In this document: piece by piece, positions 11,701 to 22,334 of the stretch
Layout of the letters: each line of letters begins with the position of its first letter
Position numbering within the stretch: position 1 is the first letter of the stretch
Source of the DNA: Pseudeuparius sepicola
Lineage: Eukaryota > Arthropoda > Insecta > Coleoptera > Anthribidae
Reading direction: 5' to 3'
Assembly: GCA_963920635.1 (NCBI GenBank)
Contig: OY987305.1
Location: 22,468,876-22,532,875 of the forward strand
Length of the DNA stretch: 64,000 bases
The notes under the pieces: model-generated
What the model saw: the letters and a program-made list of their open reading frames with translations, nothing else
Told to the model about the DNA's origin: nothing
Database searches by the model: none
Translations under genes and position numbers: made by a program

Positions 11701-13115
11701 GGAACATTTTTATAAAAATTATGACTACGCTACTGGATTGGGCATCCCCTAAAACGAATTTGTACCAAATTTTATATAAAAATATCGAACAACAAAAATT
11801 CTAGAAATAAATGAAAATCACGATTTAACTACCTATTACCTGCCTACTCGCTTAAATCAACTTGCATGTAGCAAAGTTTTATGGGCGTGACGTCACGACC
11901 CTAGAAAATTGTCCACGATTGTTATTATGGGTTGCCTACCCTTTAGCATCTTATTGAACTGTCTTGCAACCCAGCCCAAAGAAAGGTAGAAGCAGCAGAT
12001 GAAGAAGATGCCTTATTCTGTTGTTTTATGGGTAGTTGAAAGTTGAATGTTGAACCTAACCTAACTAAAACCAAATTGCAACAAAATATTTATCATAAAC
12101 AACGCCCAATTTTGAAATTGTACTTCTGGAATAATAAAAATTGTGCGCTTAAAACAGTCGGGAATGAATTTATTAGGTATGCCCAGCTATGCTGCGATGG
12201 CACCTAGTGAACACTAATTATATTAGCCTAATTTGGTCTGGCACTTTTTGCAAAGGACACTATTTATGATTGTTATGCATAACTTGGAAATAGACCCCAG
12301 AAATAATTCTGGAAATAGCTAATGTTTTTTCGAATTTATTGACGGAAATTTCTCGTATTGATATGGTATATAATACATTAGTGCAACATCATCTGCAAAA
12401 TGTTGGCATAGTGAAATTCCTATACATGAAATCACATGCATTTCTAAAACGTCGGTATGATAGGTATGAATAGATATTACACTGCGAAACAATCAAAACT
12501 GCCGCTTAGCGCTCCACGGAATAGAGGATTTTTATTAGAAGTACCTGACCATAAAATATTTACTCACAGAAGTAAGTTTTCTGAAAAAGATTCTACTTAA
12601 AGTCTTAATCATTTTAGGTGGCGTCAGTTTTTGGAATTACCTAGGCGAGACGAATTGTGTAATTATAGAGTTACCAGTTACGGGTGTCTGGTAACCTAAA
12701 CATTTGCATAGCACCGGAACCCACTACCACAGTGGACGTGTTAATATAAGCGACTTAAAATTTAGTGTAATATGTAATCTTGAAGTGCTTCTGGACAAAA
12801 TTGCTCTACGCAAGGTGAAAGTGAGATGAAAATAATTAACAGTATTTAATTTGTGGCCAAGGACATTAGTATCTGTACATAATCGTTACTAGAGAGCATT
12901 TTTATACGTTTTTATAAAGTGGGTTGTGACCGGTAGAGACGAATCTGAAAATAGCAAGTGATATGTCGTTTTCTCTATTTTAGGGGGCAAAGGAATTCAG
13001 TTTTGGCATTCTTTCTAAAATTCTAAAAAGTGAAAAATATGTTGATATATTATAGGATTTATGTGCAGTGTTGAAGTTTACTCTGAAATAATGGATTTAA
13101 AAAGTGATTAATTGA
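11701..13115. other. No recognisable feature
   Basis: AT-rich sequence with stop codons in all frames at short intervals; nothing assigned. Confidence 0.4.
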
Positions 13116-13680
13116 TTTTAGACATAAGATTATTACGCTAACTAGGAAGACTAAGTCTGTATGAAACATCCATTTCCATTTTGATAATTCTCTCACTGTA
13201 TAAGTAGGCATGGCCTACGACTGAAGCCTATAGATAAATGCCATATTCAATTCAACCTAACCTATATCTTTGACCTAGTCATATAAGCGAGAGGTATACT
13301 AGATGAGCATGCTCCCGTACGTGTACATACATTGTTATAAGGACTCCTGCCTGAACTCAAAAGTTTATGCAGTCGGCTATAATATTTATATGAATATTAA
13401 GCGAAAAAATAAGGCAACATAAGCTACGTCGGCAGAAGCAAATCACAGAAGAATATCTAGGGTAAACAACCCGTTCCTATGACAAAGTGCAGGGGTAGGG
13501 ACTGCATCGTCAAGGGCAAAAGCCTACTTAAGTTCCTCATGGCCTGGTTTTAAAGCTTTCCTGGCCTAGCTTTTCCGAATAAAAGAAGTAAATAGAAGAC
13601 GACGGGAGCATTGTATAAAATCAAGTTAGGTTAGGTACAGTAAAAGCATTAACTCATCGCCATCGCGCAATTACCTGTTT

Positions 13681-14370
13681 ACAACAACGGGGGTAAAACT
13701 TACAGTCTCTGCTCCACAAACACAGCTTCTTTAATCAAAAGATCAACTGTACGTATGTTTCGGCCCTCCTAGGGGTCATCTTCAGCAGTAAAGCAATACA
13801 GAGAAAATTATTTATATTAAAGCTAGAAAAAATATTTTGAATTAGATCAATATCTACTTATAAGTAATAATAAAATTATATAATAAAATAGACTAAAAAT
13901 ATAGATGCTCACCTTTCCAGACATAGTCAACTACAGTGAGTGTGGAAAATTAATAATGTAATAAATTATTATGCGAATTAGATTTTGTCAAAAACATTAA
14001 AACGTAGAAATAAGTAGATTTTGACAAAATCTAATTCGCATAATAATTTATTACATTATTAATTTTCCACACTTACTGTAGTTGACTATGTCTGGAAAGG
14101 TGAGCATCTTTTTAGTCTATTTTATTATATAATTTTATTATTACTTATAAGTAGATATTGATCTAATGCAAAATATTTTTTCTAGCTTTAATATAAATAA
14201 TTTTCTCTGTATTGCTTTACTGCTGAAGATGACCCCTAGGAGGGCCGAAACATATGTACAGTTGATCTTTTGATTAAAGAAGCTGTGTTTGTGGAGCAGA
14301 GACTGTAAGTTTTACCCCCGTTGTTGTATTCTCCTACTCCACTTCAAGATATGGACTATTTCCTCAAGTT
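13681..14370 (+). mobile_element. Penelope-like non-autonomous insertion: inverted arms, 44-bp tail, 14-bp TSD
   Basis: Arms of ~310 bp (13681-13998 and ~14012-14326) begin and end with ACAACAACGGGGGTAAAACT and its complement. After the right arm comes a 44-bp unpaired tail, ATTCTCCTACTCCACTTCAA... The whole is bounded by GCAATTACCTGTTT at 13667-13680 and again at 14371-14384, and aligning family C copy 1 shows that this site was uninterrupted before. Inverted terminal units, a one-sided tail and a long target duplication are known for Penelope-like elements. Each arm has a hammerhead-like motif. No reverse transcriptase is encoded, so mobilisation would be in trans. Confidence 0.75.
14219..14262 (+). 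ncRNA. Hammerhead-like ribozyme motif in the right arm of the 13.7-kb element
   Basis: CTGAAGA (14223-14229) and GAAA (14247-14250) enclose a stem II built from G14231-C14246 and CCC/GGG (14233-14235 with 14242-14244). ACATATGT (14250-14257) can form the short stem III. CAGT (14259-14262) pairs with ACTG (14219-14222) as stem I. An extra T at 14230 and an A-C mismatch depart from the canonical core, so activity is uncertain. The left arm carries the complement near 13740-13785, with one change in stem III. Confidence 0.5.
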
Positions 14371-14700
14371 GCAATTACCTGTTTGTTGCGTGAATACTCA
14401 AAACCTAACGAAAAGCTCCAAGAAAATTAAAGAAATTCTCGGCAAAGCAAACGAAACAAAACTAACCCATTTTCTTTTGCAGATACCTCGATCGATTTCT
14501 AGGGACTTTACTTATACTTGATCGGCGCGGCGCGCCAAATTCGACTCTCCCCGACGCCTACCAAATCGGATAATGGCTCAAACGGCGGAACGGCATTTCC
14601 GCTTCTAGCGCGCTTCGATAGCAATGTGGCACTTATTGTCTTGCGGCCTCTGGCGAAGTTTGGACTTTAAATATCGAAAGTTGCGCCCGTTAGCCGTGAC

Positions 14701-15285
14701 GAAACAAAAACGTTACATACATACTATATTTTTTAGACGCGATGGCGACTATAAACACCTAGGAGGTCCGGCAGGGCAGGACTTGGCGTTTATAACAAGA
14801 AGCTTTTTTAAATAATACAAAATGATTACAAATTCTTCTAACCACTAAGTAAATCTGGTCCCAAAATTTACAATGTGCCTCCCATTCGCAAAATGACACA
14901 ACGCGAAGTATGATTATCACAGCTGGGCCATACTTTGCAGATATTTACTGAGGTATACGCAACAATAACGTTCAAATTCGTTGCCTATTATATGGCAAGC
15001 AATAAAATAGTGAGAAAAATGGATCCCCACGGGCCTCAGGTCAACAAGTTGTGACGGAAAATGCCTCCAAACTTATATTAAATTATAAAACAGTGCAACT
15101 ATGTTCACTAAAAGCGCGATAATACAAGTTGGAAGCGTTTTTCGTTATAATATTTTTTTTCCTATCAAAGATTCGTGGCGAATCAATTTTTTGGTTTTAT
15201 TTTATTTGCTTAATAAGGTCCAACGTAGATAAATAGTATTCCTGGTCTAAACAAAGTAACCTCTGGCCATATTAAATGTATTAAG
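14701..15285. other. No recognisable feature
   Basis: AT-rich spacer; no inverted ends, RNA gene or coding signature seen. Confidence 0.35.
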
Positions 15286-15645
15286 TTGCAAAACAAAATG
15301 CTCCAAACGCGTAGAACACGCCTCGCGCGCTGCGCAGAATGCAACAAACATTTTAGCGCAAAGTTCGTGCTGTTTGGAGTGTTCTCTGTGTTCGCCGCGT
15401 TCCCGGTAGCCATTGTAGTAGTAAATGTGATGGTACGCGCGTTCTTCAGAGAGATGGACGCAGATGATAACGTGGTAGTGGCTGCCGGCGCTCTTTTGAT
15501 TATAGATGCTTTAACTAGCAATAAAAAAAGAGATAAAAGAAAAAGCCAGAGACAAGACAATACGTATTTTTTACAACATAAAAATATGGCACTGCTCCGG
15601 GGTACACTTGCAGAATTGTACGAGGATGGCTGCAGAAGATTGTGA
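15286..15645 (+). CDS. Unassigned 119-codon ORF in a GC-richer island
   Basis: Starts MQNKMLQTRRTRLARC. It has a hydrophobic stretch around residues 27-48 (FVLFGVFSVFAAFPVAIVVV), an acidic EMDADDN segment, and a basic SNKKRDKRKSQRQ segment at residues ~78-90. The acidic-then-basic layout loosely resembles N-termini of PIF/Harbinger transposases, but no diagnostic motif is present. A 219-codon minus-strand ORF covers the same bases and looks like a composition shadow. The local GC rise and adjacent 18-bp repeats suggest inserted DNA. It could be a transposon N-terminus or chance. Confidence 0.25.
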   Translation: MQNKMLQTRRTRLARCAECNKHFSAKFVLFGVFSVFAAFPVAIVVVNVMVRAFFREMDADDNVVVAAGALLIIDALTSNKKRDKRKSQRQDNTYFLQHKNMALLRGTLAELYEDGCRRL

Positions 15646-15681
15646 GAAGTTGATGTGTTTAGTTGTATGTTTTGAAACAAC

Positions 15682-15750
15682 AAACGCTGCGAACAGGGCA
15701 AACGCTGCGAACAGGGCAAACGCTGCGAACAGAGCAAACGCTGCAAACAC
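15682..15750. repeat. 18-bp tandem repeat, 3.8 copies
   Basis: AAACGCTGCGAACAGGGC is repeated at 15682, 15700, 15718 (one change) and 15736 (partial). It is what produces the repeated LF.AAFA peptide in a minus-strand ORF there. CpG-rich compared with its surroundings. Confidence 0.92.
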
Positions 15751-16310
15751 CCGTACCCACCGCGCACCAGCGAACAACTAATTACTAATTCCCTTTGTGC
15801 AAACCGGTTTACCGACAAGCCTCGGAAAATGTTTTGCCCGTTCGTGCACGTTTGGCGCGGCGTAATCACTAGCTAATTTCGCGCAGCGCGCGCTTCGCGT
15901 TCTGCGCGTTCGGAGGAAATTGTTGCAAGTGAATACGCGCCTCAACAGGCTGTACCTAGAAATACCCGGTTTACATCAATATTAAAACTAGCACTTGAAA
16001 TGAATGAAAAATGATTTAGACCGAATAATATGAATTGTTGAATAAAATTTCCATAGGAATTTTTGTGTCGGCAACTCTAAAGCACTCGAAACTACTCCGC
16101 CACTGGACATCAGCCATAATGGAATAAAAAGCTGGATTTATTATAGATTGACGTAACGTAACCGTAACGCAACCATAATTTGAAGTTGAAATATATAGAC
16201 GGGCAATTTTTACATTATAACGTAACGTATTCCGGAACATACGTTTACCACTTTTTTGGCCATTTTTACATCTATAAATTGGAGAGTATATATTAATGAC
16301 ACTTCCATTA

Positions 16311-16360
16311 GTTAATTCCCTGAAGAAGCTCTCAATCCAGAGCGAAAGCTTGGAAATAAC
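16311..16360 (+). ncRNA. Hammerhead-like ribozyme motif (solitary)
   Basis: CTGAAGA (16320-16326), one unpaired A, then stem II GCTCT/AGAGC (16328-16332 with 16339-16343, loop CAATCC), then GAAA (16344-16347). A very short stem III (AG/CT) follows. Stem I is strong: GTTAATTCC (16311-16319) pairs with GGAAATAAC (16352-16360) as four pairs, one A-A mismatch and four more pairs. All three helices fall where a type I hammerhead needs them, but the extra A after the core is non-canonical. The downstream sequence (to about 16425) could be the 3' end of a 5'-truncated Penelope-like copy. Confidence 0.55.
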
Positions 16361-17064
16361 AAATTTGGCAATGATATTATAAATAAACGACTCTCTGGCT
16401 GGAAAACCTGTTAATTAGCACCACCTATAAAAAAAGTTCTAAATAACTACCAAAAAAATAGAAACAGCATAACCGATTTCCAAAATGAAAGGGGACTTTA
16501 TTTCTGCCAAACTATCTTCAAAATGAGGTACCACAAGGATGTTAGTCCCGTCTAAGATTTTATAGTTGCAGGGTTAGGGTGAGTGGATTGCCATTACATA
16601 AGCAGAGGTAAATTTAAAACGTTATCCATTGCAATCAAAATAGTCGGGTCTTCACAATTTTTCAATTTCTATTTTATTTGGAAATTATGGCGCATGCGGC
16701 TAGTTTTCAAACTAACACAGTGTGTACCTATCGCTGTATCATTAAGAGAATTCAACGCCTGCCTATATGAACCAATGAAATGACATAATTTTTGAAATAT
16801 TTACCAGGTAGTTATTTTAGCGATTATTTCCCTCATACTGCTTGCATCCAATAAGGTAGCTCCTTCCATAAAAATATGCCTCTCACTTCGCTGCTTAGCA
16901 ACCGCGAATCCGTTGGATACAAACACGTACCTACTTCTTAAAGTTTGTGTGTTTCACACTGTTCTAAATTATGCAGCTTATAAATTATGTTGCGGTATTA
17001 TTAAGCATTATATCAATGAATATATATAACTTTTAAATCGCTAAATTCTTGTTATTTAGACCTC

Positions 17065-17804
17065 CGCCTCCGCAAGGGCGTATCCAGGATTTGGCCTTGG
17101 GAGGGGTAATATAAAATATTTTTTTAGCATTAGGGGTTTGGTGCGTTCGTAAAAGCAATTTCAACTGAATATGGTGGTATTTTACTACCTACCTAAAAAA
17201 AGACAAAACATAGGCATAAAAATATTTAAATAAATAATAAAAAAAATTAAAAGAATATAAAACTCTTAAAAATCACATCCATAATATAATGGATTATAGG
17301 AATAGGAATATAGTTATCTATTATAATATGAAATCAATTTTTCTTTATGTTTTTTTTTTGGCGTATCGCTCAATTACTCGAGAAACATCTACATTGATTT
17401 CTCTGTGGGTAAATAGCAGTGCCAATCCTACTAATCGCTCTTCGCCCATAGTGGAGCATAACCAGGTTTTCAGTCTTTTCAATGAAGAAAAGCTTCGTTC
17501 TGCTGACGCAACACTTATTGGCAGAGCAATTAATATGTGTAGAATTTTTTTATAGTAGGAAATATGTCTTCATCACAGTCTTTATAACTTGTAAAGGATA
17601 TCACAAATATTATTGTCGACTCTACATGTTTTTTGCCATAAATCTCATAAATCTAACTCTCCTCGCAGATTAATTTTTATTATTTCGTCAGACTCTTGAC
17701 TAAATTTACCTAAATATAGAGTTGAGAAATTGGATATTTGATGGGCTTGGGGGGGGGGGTAATTACCCCCTGTACCCCCCCTTGAATACGCCCTTGCGCC
17801 TCCG
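17065..17804 (-). mobile_element. hAT insertion, 8-bp TSD, retains transposase C-terminus
   Basis: The element at 17073-17796 starts CAAGGGCGTATCCAGGATTT and ends GAATACGCCCTTG. It is flanked by an exact 8-bp duplication CGCCTCCG (17065-17072, 17797-17804). Ends of this form are typical of hAT elements. A G-run (GGGGGGGGGG) sits near the right end. At 724 bp it is a deletion derivative of a full element; the coding remnant is on the minus strand. Confidence 0.93.
17345..17634 (-). pseudogene. hAT transposase, C-terminal dimerisation domain (frameshifted)
   Basis: Minus-strand translation gives LPISVASAERSFSSLKRLKT, then a conserved continuation with GLALLFTHREINVDV, ending at a stop at 17345. 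The S-AERSFS-LKR-K block and the following L--LALL block are diagnostic of the hAT dimerisation domain, which holds the transposase together as a dimer. The upstream part (DCDEDIFPTIKK) is in another frame; a one-base slip in the A7 run near 17545 explains this. There is no start codon or catalytic domain, so this is a dead fragment. The plus-strand 88-codon ORF over the same bases is its shadow. Confidence 0.85.
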
Positions 17805-18015
17805 TTTAAATTTATGACACATTCAGAAAATAAACCAACGCCGACAGGGTGTAGGTATAATCGCATTTGCCTTGGATACCCAAGCGTCATGTTTGTTTAC
17901 TCGAACGCTACAGTCGAAGCTGTCCATAAACTCGTTCAAAATGAGTCGTTTTGGAAATGTAAACAAAATTAATACAGAAATTATTAAATCGTATTCGTGA
18001 AATAATCTCGACAAA

Positions 18016-18202
18016 TACCACTCGTGCCGGAAATTTTTCTAGATAATTTTATTATCAAGCCCTATTTTGCCCATTAGCAAAACCATTCGTACAAATTGGG
18101 CTTTTATTTTCAGAGATAAAAGCCCAATTTAAACTCGTGATCTTTCTAGGCAAAATAGCGCTTTCGAAAAAATTATCTATAAAATTTCCGGCACTAGTGA
18201 TA
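18016..18202. mobile_element. Small fold-back element
   Basis: Inverted arms of ~90 bp with ends CTCGTGCCGGAAATTTTTCT and AAAATTTCCGGCACTAG; the centre is a tight hairpin GGGCTTTTAT...ATAAAAGCCC (about 18098-18125). No ORF. A separate perfect palindrome AATACCACTAGTGGTATT follows near 18215. Confidence 0.8.
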
Positions 18203-18452
18203 TTACATATAATAATACCACTAGTGGTATTTTCGCTGAAACCCTAGTCTCTTAGTTACGCCCTAGTTACACTAAACCAATATTGTGGGAGCTAAAACTG
18301 ATAACCCGATTACTTCTTCACATTAGCACAAAAATATATATTCAGTACCGAAAGCTCAACCTAAATGACAGCTGTCAAATGGACTTTAACTTTTAAGCAT
18401 GGTAATTAGATTTGTATACGGGTAGTCGGCTAGTTAATTAAAACATTCATCT

Positions 18453-18523
18453 GACCTCATTGGGCTGGGGCCATGATTCTCGTTTGCGTGCGAGAGGTCC
18501 TGAGTTCAAATACCGGCTGTAGC
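18453..18523 (+). pseudogene. tRNA-Pro-derived sequence (pseudogene or SINE head)
   Basis: GGGGCCATGATTCTCG and GCGAGAGGTCCTGAGTTCAA closely resemble the D-arm to T-arm part of eukaryotic tRNA-Pro. The TTCAAAT loop sits in a B-box-like context. The anticodon loop is one base short (CTCGT-TTGCGT-GCGAG), and no 7-bp acceptor stem forms with the flanks, so it is not a functional tRNA. A T/A-rich tract follows. This could be the head of a tRNA-Pro-derived SINE. Confidence 0.65.
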
Positions 18524-18709
18524 TGCTTTTTATATTTTTATTTTTAAATTAAAAAAAAATAAATAAAAACATTTTCGAAGAGGGAAATATTTATAATTGT
18601 TGTAGTTAATTTATTCCTAAGAAGTTGGGTTGATAAACTATGGCTACATACACACTGAATAATTATTAAACTATTTGCAGTTGTTAAATTCTCTTTTTAA
18701 ATACAACTC

Positions 18710-18866
18710 GTGGTATGCCTAATGATAGATAATACCTTTCGTTAATTTATCATTCATTATAATCCCAATGCTAAGAAAATACCACACCTGCTGCGCAGTC
18801 GTGGTATTTTCAGTTTTGGGATTATAATTAGTAAAATTAACAAAAGATAGAGATAATAGGCACACC
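18710..18866. repeat. Inverted repeat with central palindrome
   Basis: GTGGTATGCCTAATGATAGA pairs with the complement TAATAGGCACAC at the other end. The inner arms CATTATAATCCCAATGCTAA and TTTTGGGATTATAAT flank CTGCGCAG. About 20 bp downstream is CTGAAGATAGCACC...GTCGAAACATCGG, a degenerate relative of the hammerhead-like motifs. Confidence 0.7.
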
Positions 18867-19507
18867 GCTTGTTATATTACCCCTGAAGATAGCACCAAGA
18901 TCTTGAAGATGTTCGGAGGATGGCTAAGTCGAAACATCGGACGATCGTTGATGGTGTGGTCAAGTTAGAATTGAGTTTTTTACGTACGTGACATCATGAT
19001 TTACTTATCTCCAAAATGGGCATGCAATTGCCTAAGTATGAGACCAATGTAACGTCCACGGCAATTTAATTAACTATGATGTTGTATGGCGAAAAATCGT
19101 GTCATCTATTTCCAGATGATTCATTCTCACATAATAATTTACTACTGACGCATTCTCTAGTAAATTTATTGCTCAAGTTGTCACCTGGTTTTGAAAAATT
19201 ACACTCGGTAATGCAGACATCAAAGCATGCTTGACCGTAACTATAAGAACGTATTGTTTAAAGGACACGTGTTTAGTTTTCGAATATACCATTTAGAAAC
19301 AAATAATAAATAGATCATTGAGGTTCAAGGCGTCTCAAATAAAAATTGTTATATTTGTTTACGGAAGCAGGAAACATCGGGGACTGCACCCTGAAATATA
19401 GTTATAAAATAATCGGACTACTTTAATATTTTCTCATTTTCGGCATTTTCTTTCTTTTTTCTCGATGAAAACTTCTTTCGTGAAAGGTACGAAAATAGTT
19501 GTTTGTC

Positions 19508-19621
19508 TACCAAGGCACACTTTTTGTGACGAATGTGTAACTTAGAATTTAGTTGCTGGAGCCTGCAAAGCCGAGGCAAATAAACGTCGTGGGGTTATAA
19601 AAAGGAACTTCAGTGCCAAGG
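19508..19621. mobile_element. MITE family G, diverged copy
   Basis: Starts TACCAAGGCAC and ends GGAACTTCAGTGCCAAGG. The interior shares GAATTTAGTTGC.GAG and AAATAAAC with 58031-58144. The arms are more eroded than in the 58-kb copy. Confidence 0.65.
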
Positions 19622-19635
19622 GGTTACATTACATA

Positions 19636-21045
19636 TACAGCGTGCCCATTTAGTATTCCCTTCTTCGATTGTGGCTATACTTTTAAGGATAAAAAAAAAT
19701 CGGTTCGGGGGATCCAAATAAGGGAAGATGGAGCACATTTTAAAATTAGTTTGGTATATACAGGGTGTTCCAAAAAAGTGTGGCGACAAAAAAAAATATT
19801 TTTTTTTAAATGGAATGACCCGATTTTTTTATCGCAAATGAAGCATATCAAAGTACAGTATACATCCCTAAATTATTTCAGCTTCCATCTGCGGCGTTGC
19901 CAAGTTATAATTTTTTTAATGTATTTTTTGCTAAATATCAACCCTTCATTAATATTGCTATATTTTTCTTTCGGCTTGATTTTTTCTCTTGAAACTTTGG
20001 TTGTGGATTTACACTTAACCATTTTATTAATAACTAAGAACCAAGTTGAAAATTTTTGTACAGGATGTTTCACTTTTTTCCGCCAAAACTCCGACATTTT
20101 CAAACTTAATTTACTTTTTTTTTTCAAATGGAACACCCTATATCTAACATTTCTATTGGATAGAGCATTCATTCAGCTTTAATTTGATACTTAATACAGT
20201 ACCTCTATCTCTAGCGGTTTTTCAAAAACAAAACCATGGCCACCTATGAGTTCTCCTAAAACTTTTAACTTTTTGTTTTAATATTTTATTTATGCAGGTG
20301 TAGTAGGTATACAAAAATATGGTAAACTACAGATTGTAACTGGTACTAACGCTTTTTTGATATGCAGCTTTTTAAATAAGTACAAGTTTGATTCTCGAGT
20401 AATTTGCGTGTATGTAATAAGTAAAAAAGTTTCAAATTTTCTGTTTATACTGGATTTTTGAAAAAAACCGCTAGAGATAGAGGTACTGTATTAGGTATCA
20501 AATTAAAGCTGAATGAATGCTCTATCCAATAGAAATGTTAGATATAGGGTGTTCCATTTTAAAAAAAAGTAAATTAAGTTTGAAAATGTCGGAGTTTTGG
20601 AGGAAAAAAGTGAAACATCCTGTACAAAAATTTTCAACTTGGTTCTTAGTTATTAATAAAATGGTTAAGTGTAAATCCACAACCAAAGTTTCAAGAGAAA
20701 AAATCAAGCCGAAAGAAAAATATAGCAATAAAAATAAAGGGTTGATATTTAGCAAAAAATACATTTAAAAAATTATAACTTGGGCACGCCGCAGATGGAA
20801 GCGGAAATAATTTAGGGATGTATACTGTACTTTGATATGCTTCATTTGCGATAAAAAAAATCGGGTCATTCCATTTAAAAAAAAAGATTTTTTTGTCGCC
20901 ACACTTTTCTGGAACACCCTGTATATACCAAACTAATTTTAAAATGTGCTCCATCTTCCCTTAGTTAGATCCCCCGAACCGATTTTTTTTATCCTTAAAA
21001 GTATAGCCACAATCGAAAAAGGGAATACTAAATGGACACGCTGTA
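19636..21045. mobile_element. Large fold-back element (1.41 kb, Tc1/mariner-like ends)
   Basis: Arms of ~590 bp: 19636-20225 begins TACAGCGTGCCCATTTAGTA, and 20461-21045 ends in its near complement AAATGGACACGCTGTA. The ~235-bp loop has no conserved ORF. ORFs up to 189 codons occur in the arms, mirrored on both strands, and are shadows of the inverted repeat. Internal TACAGGGTGTTCC and GGAACACCCTGTA motifs suggest smaller mariner-type elements nested in each arm or an ancestral composite. Confidence 0.88.
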
Positions 21046-22334
21046 TACAGTGTCCTCCAAAAAGTTCGCAGCATAGGGGGGAATTTTTAATTAACGTTTT
21101 ATTTTAAAATTTAATATTCGGCGGGTTACTTTTTGCTTGAAAAAAGACGAAAAATGACCCACTCAAACGTGGTCAAGTGACTTTCGTTACCTGTCAAAAA
21201 TGACGTTTAAGATATATATCGCCAAACATTGGTTTATTTTTTAAAATATCAAAAACTTTTACTTGAAAAAGTTGTTTCTTCTTCAATTCTACGTAAGTGT
21301 ACCAAATTTGATCGCTCTAATAAAAGATTTAGTTTTTTGCCAATTTTTAATAATAATTATGGAATTTCTGAAATATTTAAAAATTTGTAACTTCGTAAAA
21401 ACTTTTTTATATCACTAGCTTTATCATTCTATTAACTTTTTATTACTAATTAACGATAAGAATAGGTATTTTTCAAAAGTAAATGATATTAACGCTTTAA
21501 AATTCTGTTATGTTTGCTGCGGTTGATGTACCGTCTAGCATTTAAGGCATAAATTTAGTTACATTACGTTTTCCAGTTCTAAATTGATTCCAAAATAATA
21601 ATAAATTAAATTATCATCAAACTATTTTACGTATCTAAGCAAAATTAAGTTTAAGTTTAATTTCGCATTAATGGATATTGATGAGTAAGCCATGAAGAGA
21701 ATTGAAGCAATTGCTCCGTTTCGAGAGTATTATTAATTAAACTGCCAAATAAAAACAATTGCTTCAATTCTCGCCATGGCCTACTCATCAATATCGATTA
21801 ATGCGAAATTAAACTGAAAAGTATAATAATTATTTGTTCCATAAAAGTCAAGAATTTTGCTTAGATACGTAAAATAGTTTGATGATATTTTAATTTATTA
21901 TTATTTTGGCATCAATTTAGAACTGAAAAACGTAATGTAACTAAATTATACCCTAAATGCTAGACGGTACATTAACTTTGCAGCAAACATAACAGAATTT
22001 TAAAGCGTCAATATCATTTTCTTTTGAAAAATACCTTACCTTATCGGTAAGTAGTAATAAAAAGTTAATAGAATGATAAAGCTAGTGATATAAAAAAAGT
22101 TCTTCGGAAGTTACAAGATTTTAAAATTGAAAAAGAAACAACTTTTTCAAGTAAAACTTTTTGATATTTTAACAAATAAACTCATTTTCCCAGATAACGA
22201 AAGTCACATGACCACGTTTGAGTGGGTCATTTTTCATCTTTTTTCAAGCAAAAAGTAACCCCAAAATTAAATTTCAAAATATAACATTAATTAAAAATTT
22301 CCTTCCTATGGCGAACTTTTTGGAGGACACTGTA
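21046..22334. mobile_element. Large fold-back element (1.29 kb) abutting the previous one
   Basis: Begins TACAGTGTCCTCCAAAAAGT and ends CTTTTTGGAGGACACTGTA. Arms of ~640 and ~565 bp meet near a ~50-bp loop at 21715-21768. The first base directly follows the last base of the 19636-21045 element. No transposase ORF. Unlike its neighbour, it shows no internal TACAGGGTG motifs. Confidence 0.88.

Larger units (their letters stand above)
13116..14700 (+). repeat. Dispersed repeat family C, copy 2 (interrupted)
   Basis: Second copy of the repeat at 2371-3404, ending with the same CpG-rich block (GGCGCGGCGCGCC near 14524). It carries ~54 bp absent from copy 1 (CTGAAGCCTATAGATAAATG... near 13220), lacks copy 1's ~260-bp segment, and is split by a 690-bp fold-back at 13681-14370. 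Aligning it to copy 1 defines the fold-back insertion point. Confidence 0.8.

Noticed and set aside
15210..15869. 219-codon minus-strand ORF
   Set aside because: It overlaps another ORF and the 18-bp repeat; low-complexity Leu/Cys/Ser composition and no domain. Likely a composition effect.
18893..18948. CTGAAGATAGCACC...GTCGAAACATCGG as a hammerhead
   Set aside because: Core words are present but no stem II closes properly and no stem I partner flanks them; kept only as a possible degenerate relative.
19613..20954. 189-, 99-, 83-, 80- and 87-codon ORFs
   Set aside because: Mirror-image ORFs arising from the arms of one fold-back element; basic, low-complexity peptides without transposase motifs.
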